Shown here piece by piece: positions 10,001 to 17,842 of a stretch of 22,189 nt of DNA. Positions within the stretch are counted from its first letter, which is position 1. Each line of letters opens with the position of its first letter. The notes beneath the pieces were generated by a model, which worked only from the letters and a program-made list of their open reading frames with translations, searched no databases and had not been told where the DNA came from. Source of the stretch: a virus; the IMG/VR virus record IMGVR_UViG_3300030380_005716, positions 1 through 22,189 of that record; one strand, 5' to 3'. The translations under genes and the position numbers were made by a program.

Positions 10001-13000
10001 TCATAAGTATTGAAAAAAGGATATTGAGGTGTTGTGAATGTAAGTTTATCAACCCCATCTACAACCACTCTGTTAATTGCTGCACTCCAAGAGGGGCGAC
10101 TATAGGGACCCCCAGGAGATAAAGGTTGAGCGTATATTTTTGAATCTACTGCATCTTCTATTTGCGTGGGTACTGAATACACATATTGTACAGAGTTGAT
10201 ATTTGAACGAGTATACATTGCTGTACCACCAGCGTAAGCGGGATTGGTTGCACTATCATCCACAGAGCCAAAATGGGTCATCAACATTTCACCGCTTGCC
10301 ATTGTAGCAGCATCAGCAAATAAGACTGGTGTTGCTCCTTTAACTATTCCTTTTATAAATGGCACTGAGTCGGAGTATAGATATGAATCTAAAGGCCAAA
10401 TTGAACCTGAGCCCAGAGCCGAGGCAGCAGGGTAGTTAGGGTCCGTAGAAGACATTGGCTTTTGGTCCCTCTTTTTAACCTTATATCCCTGACTGGTAAT
10501 AAAAGAACTGCTAATTCTGCCTATCTGTCTGTTATATGTTAGGATATTAGTTTCATTATTGAGGTCCTCATAATCTGTAAACGAAGATATATCCAACGAA
10601 GACACTGCTTTATCATTTACCCAAAAATTATTTGCAAAGTTTAAGCGAGCACGAGAAGCTGATAAATAAGTAAACACCTCTTGAGGATGAATTGTTTCAT
10701 AATAAAACATAGATTGGAAAATACTCAATCCCGAAACATCTGTCCGAAGGGTTCTGTCCCCTTGATTGAATCTATCTCTGATTATTTCGTATGGGCGTTT
10801 AACTTTATTGTAGTTAAATTTATAGTTTCCTTGAAGGTAATAATTTAGCTCTCTATTTGCATACCCCATCAGTACATTTCCATAACTATTATGAATTGAT
10901 GTTGTTACAAAATCTCTACGAGAATCTTTCAATGTTTTACTGGGTGTTCCAATAGGAGTTACAATCTGGTGAAGTAGTGGCTTGTATCTAGAAGTAACCG
11001 GAGCTTCACGATATGACCTAAAAAAGTAATGAGGGATAGATGCCGCAGCCTGCGTGTCTGTTCCTAAGTAAGGGATTGCTGATAAACGAGTGCCAAATCC
11101 TGCAACCTTTGATGTTGTGTTTCCAGCAGTATTTACACGGGCTTCCAATTCATAAGTGTTCTTTTTCCAATAAAAACTTCCTTCAGGAGTTTCCCCCGCT
11201 GAAATCTGTTTCCAGGGAGCAAAATCCCTATTATTCCACCACAAGAACCTTTTTGCCATATTGAAATACATTTGTTGGCTTTCGGCTCCAGGGGCGATTG
11301 GATTAGTGCCCGCAGTATCAGGCGTAAGAATAGTAATATTCTCAGGGAATCGTCCTTGTCGTGCCACATATGAATTATACAATGTTTGATTATCTGCCCC
11401 AGAAAGATAAGAATACCACTGGGGGCGGTCAGCAGAAGGCACCGGACGTGTCACAAAAGCATTGTCGTTAAATGTTCCCGTAACTAGTGTTTGGGTGGCT
11501 CCGATAGTGGAACCTATTTCAATACGCCGAGTGCGATTTCGAAGAGTTTTATGGATAGCCGGGACTGTGCTACTAGTTGTTTCGTAACCGCCTGGACCCA
11601 TCCATTTAGAAAGTTGATTAATAAAAGCTGGACGAACGTCCATATTACGGAACGGTAACGGAATATTTGGCGACAACTGGTCCGACGAAACGTCTCGGAA
11701 TTGCTGTTTTGAGCTATAGCGGTCCCCAGGGGCACCAAATTGATTAACTATAATTGTCTGATTGGTGCGACGACCAGAACGTTGACGAGGGGCAGCATAA
11801 TCCGCCGAACCAGTAGGACCAAAGAAGCCATCCTTCACAGGAATCTTAGTGGCACTACTTACTCGGTCAGGAGAAGAAACAAAAGCCGTTGGCGCTGTGC
11901 TAGTATAAAAAGATGGATTGAAGGCGTGGTCCATATTAGTCAGCAGCCTATCGCTACCCTGCACCACCTCATAATTATGAACAAAGTTTCCGGCTGGTAC
12001 TGACCCACTTACAATACTACTGGAGCCAGTAAATGTTCTGATATTCTGAATATTGATAGGAGACTTAGAAGCAAGTCCTCGAAGGTATTGTCCTTTTGGT
12101 ATATCTTCGGTAACTAAAGTATTTATCGTGCCAACTGCTGCCACAATAGACATTTTATATTTCTCTGCACGATTCTTCTTTGTTGTCTTCATTGGGTTTA
12201 CATGTCGAGACAAAAAGCCGCCAACATGAGTCTTGCCGAAAGGACCCTGCAAAGGCACGCTTTGACGGTACGGATAAATACTATCTTCGTGAAGATTGTT
12301 TAAAGATATTCCTTTTAAGCCAGCGCCAGCGGTATCATTCAGGAAGGCATTATAACCACCCTCGATTAAGGTGCCGCTTATAGCTGTGAACGGAGCCATC
12401 TGGTCGCCGATGTATATTTGACCGTCAGGGGTAGTAACACGGAAAGCAACCTTTCTCTTGGCGTTCGGGTCTACAACATCCGAACAATCCTCTAACGATT
12501 CAAACCTGTCAAAAGTAATATTAGGAATGTTTCTTTTCTTATTTACACCCTGATTCACTCCGCCCACATAGGGCATTGACAATTTACCATCGATACAGAC
12601 CACCTTAGTAGCACTGTGAATAGTGGACTCAAGTGTTTCTGCGTTTACGGTTACTTTATATGTGCGGTAAAGCTCACCCTTCAATGCATTTAGAACGGCG
12701 GTTCGAGTAGTGTCCACGTCATCAGGAGTGCCAAACGCAGCATTTGTTCTTTCGGCTCGTGTCTTCCACCAATTACAATTTTTAGCTTGGTCTAAGTTGC
12801 CAACAGAGTCTGGGAGGGGAGCATGGGTAAACTTCCATTGACCTGCTCCACAAATCTGTCCCCTTACTGCTGTTTTGGATATCTCACCGTCGCCACCAAC
12901 AGGGTCTTCAGGGTCCTGAAGCTTGTTCCTTGTGATGGGAAATTTATGTCTATATTTTGGTCGTTCTAATACATGACTCTCAATAAGTTTGCGTACATTA

Positions 13001-16000
13001 GGAGAGAACTTAGCAGAAAATGGAAACAACTGCTGGATTATTTCATTCATTGAGGCATCAAGCCACTTATAATAATCTACATATTTTTCAAAATCAATAG
13101 TACTGTTCTTGACCCTGCGGAAGTAAAGCTCCCGCATTTTTTCCATTCGCTTGTAATCAATTCTATATTTATTTACCGGTTCGCCAATAAGATTATTGAA
13201 CTCATCTATAGACGCAAACAATTGTAATATCTGAGCAGATACACTGTTATAGAGACTTTTCTCTACAGCAAAATAATAACTCTGCGGTCTTATTGAAAAT
13301 CCAAATATAGTATCATCGACGTCATTAGCCTTCACCATATCATTTGAGTCAACATATTCTGGCTTTTGTAAGGCTGATGTATACACATATTGTTTTCTGG
13401 AAGGGTTATCACCCGATGTAAACCCTATACCTCTGCCTGTGTGTTGTCGAAGATTAAGAGAACTAAACAATGCTCCCTGATAAGTGGAGGGATAATCTCC
13501 GGAGTTAGAGCCAGATGAATAATCATATACCCCAATAAGACCTGAGGAGTTTGCAGTTGGGTTTTCTTCAAAATCCCAGTTTAGTGCCAAGGTCTGTATT
13601 TTGGGAATAAATACATTAGGTCCTACTGTCTGGTATTCAAATGTGTTTTGGTAAGGGTTTTTCCTACCAAAAGATTCGGCTGACTGAGCGTGAGAATCAA
13701 TTTCTTCTCCCGTAATGTAATCAGTCCAATATTGTACTCGACCAATTCTTACATCGGATTTGGTGAGCACTGTTCCATCAAAGTTATTTCGATGGGCTCC
13801 AGCATAAATCCTTTTTGCACTGTTAAGAACAGCAGCACCTGCCGCATATGAAGAAGAAACTTGAAAAGAATTTCTTTTGATACCAGAGTCAAAATTAGAA
13901 CCATAAAGCTCAATAACATATTGTAGAGATGCCGGTGGTGATGGTCCAACACCACCCTTTGTCATAGGGTAGTATCGAGGTCGAACACTCAGGGCAACAT
14001 TCCACTTTTGATTATCATAGACGTCTTGATAAATGCTGCTGGTCAATAATGTTTGACCTGCTCTGTCTTTTACAATAAAGAAGGCGTCGGGACATTCGCT
14101 AACTGGGGTTGTTTTTTTCGAAAATGGCGAAGGAGATTTTACGGCATAAACTTGAAGACCAAAGTCGGCTGCCAAGGATGCCCAAGTTAGCGTAGTAGAG
14201 GTTGGACTATTATCACTTGGAGTATGAAAACCCATAAGCGACGAAGAAACAACAACAGGTAAATCATAATCTAGTATTTGAGTTTCTTGCTTGTCAGGGA
14301 AATATATTTGGGAAGCAAGTGTAAACGCATATTCATCTAATTCTGCTCCACTTGTTGATGGTACTATTAGACCAAAAGAATTAGCTGTAGAACCGCTATA
14401 AAATTGAAATACGCTGGCTTCGGCATCCGAAAAATGACGCAATCCTGAAAAGTCCAAAAACTTCTTTGGGCTGGATTGTGTATAGAAACTATCCTGTAAC
14501 TTGAAATCTAGATTATTAGAATAGGTGTTTAGTGCAATAATGCTGTCACCTACTCCCATACATCGGATGAGATTGCGGATTGATTTAGCATTACCTTTAC
14601 TCTTTAGGATACCGTTAAGGTTGTTATATATGTTTTTATACAACATATTCTTAATAGATACTAACCTTTGTTCAATATCTATTTGCTCATCTCGTTGACG
14701 AAATTGTGCTAAAGTTCCAATATTTTCAAACAGTTCGGGAGCTTCTATACCAAAATTTTCTAACAGTTTATCATTGTAAGGAAATTCATTAATATCAGTC
14801 GAAGTTGTCCCTGAAACATAGTTGTTTTGTTTTAATTTAGGAATGGCTGTCAATTGATTATGGATAGTGTCAAAATAACTACCGAGGATTTGTGTTAGAC
14901 TTTGTAATTCTTTGTTTGTGTTTTCATCTTCTTCTCGTACCCAGTGAGGCACAGAGTTAATGAGCCGTGAATTGTTTCCACCATCATATGTGCTACCACT
15001 AAGAGTGAGTACATATTTAGAGTTAATATAAAGATTATTGTTGTTTCGGATGATAGGGTCGCCCTCTTCAACAACTGAAGTAATATTCAAGGAGTTTATA
15101 GCCGAACCTGTAGACCGACACTTACTGTCATAACCTACAAATTGTCCATTGGAAACTCTCCCTGAATAATCAAGCACTACACTATCTGTGCTAGCTGTTA
15201 GCGTAATACCTTCATTGAAAGGCATATAAACACCGAGGGCAACATTAGCTGAAAACTTGTCAGTGCCGCCATCAACATTGGTGAACCAGTTTCTACCTAT
15301 TTCTTCGGGCGTTCTTTTTGTCTTCCAAAAACGAAATTCATCTATAGAGCCAGATAATTTTCCGTAACCTTCTTTTAGGTTGACATCGCCATCGTTGTAG
15401 CGGAGAGCACCCAAGTTAGCAATCATTGCACCTGTCACTTCATTGATTGCAGCGCCAGCACCTAGGTCTAATCCTGTTTCGATACATACTCCATCCACAT
15501 AGAAATCGACAGTAGGATTACCAGTTGCAGGAGCGGTGTCAAAAGCAAAAGCATAATTTCTAAACTTACCATCGCATATTGTCAGACCACCGCCAGATGG
15601 AACTGCTAATTTAGTACACCCTACTGAGGAAGAAACAAGAGTAACAAAAAACCTATCCTCTGCACCGTCATCTATTTGAATTCTTAGCTGTCCTGATGTT
15701 GCTCCAGTTGTTAAACCATTATGGAGGTCAATAATGATTTGATTTTTTGATTCCACACTCGAATCTATGACTGCATCTTTTTTGAGAAAAAATTCTACAG
15801 TAGTTCCCGCAGCACCACCAAACTCAAGATTTGATGTACGCTTATCAGTAGTAGAATATTGGGTATTTAAATGAGGACCGCCCTTTATTTGAACATATTG
15901 TGGCAGCGATGACGAAAAGAACCCAGACGCATGACTAGTGTTTCCCAGGGTGCCATAATCATTACCAATACTGATAAATCCAGTACTAGTAGGGTATTTT

Positions 16001-16323
16001 TCATTGAAAATAAATTGTTCTAGCGGATTTAGACTGTTGTAAAATTCTGTCTTCTCTAAACTTGAACCATCATAAGGATAAAATCCAGCAATGTAATCAA
16101 AAGCATTGTCATAATATTTTTCGGCTGACCCAAAACGCACAAACTGGGCTGGATTTCCGTAATTAACATTTGGCAGAAACTCATCACGTTTCTTAAGAGC
16201 AGCCTTTAGATGAGGTTCAGACTCAATACCATCCCCAAGAGCACCTGGGGCTGAATCTTTTAAATACTTGCTAATAACTGTAGCTTGTTTATTGTTTCTG
16301 AATAAATCGCCGTATTTTCCCAT
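7099..16323 (-). CDS. Giant LamG-containing tail/baseplate protein, 3074 residues
   Basis: A single uninterrupted 3074-residue frame (roughly 335 kDa). Segments in order: an N-terminal region with FGSAEKYY at 64-71 and YPYDGS at 82-87; a LamG/concanavalin-A-like domain at about 160-350, ending in the characteristic LSGSIDEFRFWKTKRTPEEI; a helical region at about 455-600 with LKSKGNAKSIRNLIRCMGVG (573-592), resembling the KGT-type motif of phage tail protein I; a second, divergent LamG-like region at about 663-880 (NQKWNVALSV; VRIGRVQYWTDYITGEEIDS); and a helical block at about 1035-1128 ending ESHVLERPKYRHKFP. Conserved islands follow: LQGPFGKTHVGG (1358-1369), IIVNQFGAPGD (1524-1534), LPFRNMDVR (1556-1564), WFVFKVKRR (about 2958-2966) and YNWPYDYFSLVELAKLD (about 3023-3039). 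I recall similar islands in giant proteins of uncultured marine phages. LamG domains usually bind carbohydrate or protein ligands, so host-surface recognition or fibre anchoring is plausible. It starts 3 bases after the 504-residue gene; its ribosome site is weak (GAAGAAG). Confidence 0.9.
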   Translation of the reverse strand: MGKYGDLFRNNKQATVISKYLKDSAPGALGDGIESEPHLKAALKKRDEFLPNVNYGNPAQFVRFGSAEKYYDNAFDYIAGFYPYDGSSLEKTEFYNSLNPLEQFIFNEKYPTSTGFISIGNDYGTLGNTSHASGFFSSSLPQYVQIKGGPHLNTQYSTTDKRTSNLEFGGAAGTTVEFFLKKDAVIDSSVESKNQIIIDLHNGLTTGATSGQLRIQIDDGAEDRFFVTLVSSSVGCTKLAVPSGGGLTICDGKFRNYAFAFDTAPATGNPTVDFYVDGVCIETGLDLGAGAAINEVTGAMIANLGALRYNDGDVNLKEGYGKLSGSIDEFRFWKTKRTPEEIGRNWFTNVDGGTDKFSANVALGVYMPFNEGITLTASTDSVVLDYSGRVSNGQFVGYDSKCRSTGSAINSLNITSVVEEGDPIIRNNNNLYINSKYVLTLSGSTYDGGNNSRLINSVPHWVREEDENTNKELQSLTQILGSYFDTIHNQLTAIPKLKQNNYVSGTTSTDINEFPYNDKLLENFGIEAPELFENIGTLAQFRQRDEQIDIEQRLVSIKNMLYKNIYNNLNGILKSKGNAKSIRNLIRCMGVGDSIIALNTYSNNLDFKLQDSFYTQSSPKKFLDFSGLRHFSDAEASVFQFYSGSTANSFGLIVPSTSGAELDEYAFTLASQIYFPDKQETQILDYDLPVVVSSSLMGFHTPSDNSPTSTTLTWASLAADFGLQVYAVKSPSPFSKKTTPVSECPDAFFIVKDRAGQTLLTSSIYQDVYDNQKWNVALSVRPRYYPMTKGGVGPSPPASLQYVIELYGSNFDSGIKRNSFQVSSSYAAGAAVLNSAKRIYAGAHRNNFDGTVLTKSDVRIGRVQYWTDYITGEEIDSHAQSAESFGRKNPYQNTFEYQTVGPNVFIPKIQTLALNWDFEENPTANSSGLIGVYDYSSGSNSGDYPSTYQGALFSSLNLRQHTGRGIGFTSGDNPSRKQYVYTSALQKPEYVDSNDMVKANDVDDTIFGFSIRPQSYYFAVEKSLYNSVSAQILQLFASIDEFNNLIGEPVNKYRIDYKRMEKMRELYFRRVKNSTIDFEKYVDYYKWLDASMNEIIQQLFPFSAKFSPNVRKLIESHVLERPKYRHKFPITRNKLQDPEDPVGGDGEISKTAVRGQICGAGQWKFTHAPLPDSVGNLDQAKNCNWWKTRAERTNAAFGTPDDVDTTRTAVLNALKGELYRTYKVTVNAETLESTIHSATKVVCIDGKLSMPYVGGVNQGVNKKRNIPNITFDRFESLEDCSDVVDPNAKRKVAFRVTTPDGQIYIGDQMAPFTAISGTLIEGGYNAFLNDTAGAGLKGISLNNLHEDSIYPYRQSVPLQGPFGKTHVGGFLSRHVNPMKTTKKNRAEKYKMSIVAAVGTINTLVTEDIPKGQYLRGLASKSPINIQNIRTFTGSSSIVSGSVPAGNFVHNYEVVQGSDRLLTNMDHAFNPSFYTSTAPTAFVSSPDRVSSATKIPVKDGFFGPTGSADYAAPRQRSGRRTNQTIIVNQFGAPGDRYSSKQQFRDVSSDQLSPNIPLPFRNMDVRPAFINQLSKWMGPGGYETTSSTVPAIHKTLRNRTRRIEIGSTIGATQTLVTGTFNDNAFVTRPVPSADRPQWYSYLSGADNQTLYNSYVARQGRFPENITILTPDTAGTNPIAPGAESQQMYFNMAKRFLWWNNRDFAPWKQISAGETPEGSFYWKKNTYELEARVNTAGNTTSKVAGFGTRLSAIPYLGTDTQAAASIPHYFFRSYREAPVTSRYKPLLHQIVTPIGTPSKTLKDSRRDFVTTSIHNSYGNVLMGYANRELNYYLQGNYKFNYNKVKRPYEIIRDRFNQGDRTLRTDVSGLSIFQSMFYYETIHPQEVFTYLSASRARLNFANNFWVNDKAVSSLDISSFTDYEDLNNETNILTYNRQIGRISSSFITSQGYKVKKRDQKPMSSTDPNYPAASALGSGSIWPLDSYLYSDSVPFIKGIVKGATPVLFADAATMASGEMLMTHFGSVDDSATNPAYAGGTAMYTRSNINSVQYVYSVPTQIEDAVDSKIYAQPLSPGGPYSRPSWSAAINRVVVDGVDKLTFTTPQYPFFNTYEDYISDARVKAKDHTILPEFRVSQLIENYKDSGNPFSLVKETLEITGANTNNFNGNTTDFYNRFAITDGIEFLPNFFTYDKDSPDYKALDYPRHFGLTSKAILQLLPYDGFYPANRIMEIATLFSSSYGPNGEYVGASGSTTPRWRSILKPFYSPGIILNSIKSGMAVDHPIRIDTRNIEGFIKRDVHAKEPLRGPLTGALDTGLATYVDGEVPGDRRHWEQSQPFDFSDANVDRVFWGNRLPFETIMNPMVVLDSNENDALVNADINTFLRVPASGAISPKNLDDTLYKKSISNFLANVPEFFLKEKTPRNGNPGYMTKFVSKFGEDSLKSGGRLNIVRPEANTAYMMEIGILKTDKFNLYSNPFAFGTPTSTGSLGWGALGATKVPATNEWPMHRGEHAPFTPPYYYGPSVVRYLFIPNGDKEEYTLEEILYNTRNETYVQYLNTSSSYFDFADGTFLADTGLTKTGLTPEYQWNRAWQNRMDIDASIVVNNKFPTAQAGENRISGDPNSWVIMPKWECPILDFPSANDGAGTVLYDFGAPSVQPGDFNTETYGMWHGYGSMPQEGKGIYLYIKDIGLKETDRVTIGGPDGSSGGVTGSVHNVRKVPKFVYENITSTKPSMTLGSLARLCGFDEEDIMGETFDYKKAKRLGELAENGEKTVSEAVLAMPFYLDAKGVPRVMTIRAPSTLLGPQIKQFRKKFINYSLPPSLGKQMMSLVPPKYPDVPDIINPFGDDDLDRLLQVQGKVTMRSPVVYLLEHKVGISRQDLADIWQGIMPSLTKNMKMSVSSVDHYMPGDKVSQPPTQFPEILQKQIELNLPAEKRDGHPRWDLLDVPVNGDQDGFIPEIKWFVFKVKRRGIPDYDQMILREVFGRDYAQLENVVGAEVAATLPQHFKDNYAQGVYKLETSLEDPTYNWPYDYFSLVELAKLDIEAGFRPELETELQESSFSNVGFDNNNNQENPDEE

Positions 16324-16326
16324 GAG

Positions 16327-17841
16327 TTATTTTTCTTCTTCAGTAATTCTAAAAATAAAGCTAGCCGGTTGTTCAAGGTATTTATTGTTCAATAAATACG
16401 CTATCTTAATACCATATGAATAGCCCTGCTCTAAACAAGAAGTATCAAACTTAAAGTAGCTCCCACTTACGTCATAAGACAAAAGAGTACCATCTTTGTT
16501 TGTACTTCCTGTTTGATAAGCAACTACTTCTAAGTCGTCTATCACTCGATAAATACGATAGTAAGCATTATTTATGATAGTTGGTTCTATAAAACTGTTT
16601 GCTTTTGTATAAATATTAGGTTCCCAATATTCAGAACGAGTAAAGACCCTAAACGTTGGCTCTTCTCCTTGGCGATATTCGGGCTTAAGGTTGGTAATAC
16701 TAGTGACATATTCTTGCTCATAAAGATTAGTTGAAGTATTAAAAGACAACGGGTTAAAAGAACCTGTAAAATACTCGACCCTAGATGCACCAGAACCTGT
16801 GAACCAAACATCGAATAATATTGGGTTTGAACTGGAACAAGCAAAAGAAGCAGTGTATACCCCTTGTACAAAAGAATTGTTTTCTTTTAGTAATCTGGCT
16901 TTTGCAAACAAAGCAGCATTGCCACTTGATTTATCTTTTATCTGCAAGGGCAAGTCTACAGGACCAGAGGAACCAGTATAAATAGCCACCGATAATGAAT
17001 TGCTACTCAATCCTGGAATATTCTTTAGCTCGCCCCTAATGTTGTTATACAGATAAAGTGTATTGATATTGTCTGCTGATGTTGCTACGCTACTGGATAT
17101 ATAAAAATTGCCTCTATTATCCTTACGGGATGAGTCCCAGATTGCTTCTATAGTTGGTCTCTTATGAAAAAATTCAGATGTTCTAGAAAAGAACATTTTA
17201 GTAAATAATGTATCTGAACCTGAAACTACCGATGGTTGCATCCGAACCAACAATCCATAGTTAGGAGTACTATCAAGCCATTTGTACACTATTTGAGAAA
17301 TATCTAACTGCATGTCTTCTAAGCCTGTAGCAAAATAATAGCTGGTTTTAGAATTAGCGTCATTACGAATTGCAGAGCCTGTTGTTGTCCACGGGGTTCC
17401 TTCCGCTGCATTCACCCAGTTAGAAGCCCCAAGGTCTGTATAATTGTCCATATCTAACCCACGACCCTCATTCCACGGCTGATTAAGCATACAAATATCC
17501 AAACTATAGCTCAATGGAGTACTATTTCCGTGCGGAGCATTATAAAGATTTAACATATACTTTACGCTTGCAGTATCTGAAGGTAACGAACTTGCACTTA
17601 TATCTGCCTGAAGACTATCAATGGGAAACTGAATTATAAACCTACTCTGTTCAGCGTTGGCTGCGTTTGCAGATGTAGGGATTGAAGTATTTAAGGATGC
17701 CGATGTCTGTCCGTGAATTACAAATGTCTCAAGAATATCAGCAGCACCCATATTAGCATTAGTGCCACGATTAAGTAGGTTTTCCTTAAACGCATTTGTT
17801 ATAGTGTTATCTTTAGTAGCATAGTATTTTTTTATTGCCAT
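16327..17841 (-). CDS. DNRLRE-like beta-domain phage structural protein, 504 residues
   Basis: A complete 504-residue frame. Residues about 8-235 follow the DNRLRE-type pattern known from bacterial surface proteins: a start like TKDNTITNAFKENLLNRGTN (9-28), a strand FIIQFPIDSL (68-77), paired tryptophans in NQPWNEGRG and NWVNAAEGTPW, then DISQIVYKWLDSTPNYGLLVR (180-200) and an ending MFFSRTSEFFHKRPTIEAIW (216-235). The C-terminal half (about 245-504) is beta-prone and may hold Ig-like domains (GVYTASFACSS; YFTGSFNPLSF). There is no enzymatic motif and no signal peptide, as expected for a virion part assembled in the cytoplasm. It starts one base after the gp6 stop, with AGGAG 12 bases upstream. 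Lying between the J-type wedge protein and the giant, it occupies the place of gpI in P2-like order, so it may join the giant to the wedge. The domain call is a fold-pattern inference. Confidence 0.85.
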   Translation of the reverse strand: MAIKKYYATKDNTITNAFKENLLNRGTNANMGAADILETFVIHGQTSASLNTSIPTSANAANAEQSRFIIQFPIDSLQADISASSLPSDTASVKYMLNLYNAPHGNSTPLSYSLDICMLNQPWNEGRGLDMDNYTDLGASNWVNAAEGTPWTTTGSAIRNDANSKTSYYFATGLEDMQLDISQIVYKWLDSTPNYGLLVRMQPSVVSGSDTLFTKMFFSRTSEFFHKRPTIEAIWDSSRKDNRGNFYISSSVATSADNINTLYLYNNIRGELKNIPGLSSNSLSVAIYTGSSGPVDLPLQIKDKSSGNAALFAKARLLKENNSFVQGVYTASFACSSSNPILFDVWFTGSGASRVEYFTGSFNPLSFNTSTNLYEQEYVTSITNLKPEYRQGEEPTFRVFTRSEYWEPNIYTKANSFIEPTIINNAYYRIYRVIDDLEVVAYQTGSTNKDGTLLSYDVSGSYFKFDTSCLEQGYSYGIKIAYLLNNKYLEQPASFIFRITEEEK

Positions 17842-17842
17842 T

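Noticed and set aside
7099-16323. Frameshift or fusion artefact explaining the 3074-residue length
   Set aside because: The frame is continuous, with conserved-looking motifs from the first 100 residues to the last 60 and even composition throughout, so it appears to be one genuine gene.
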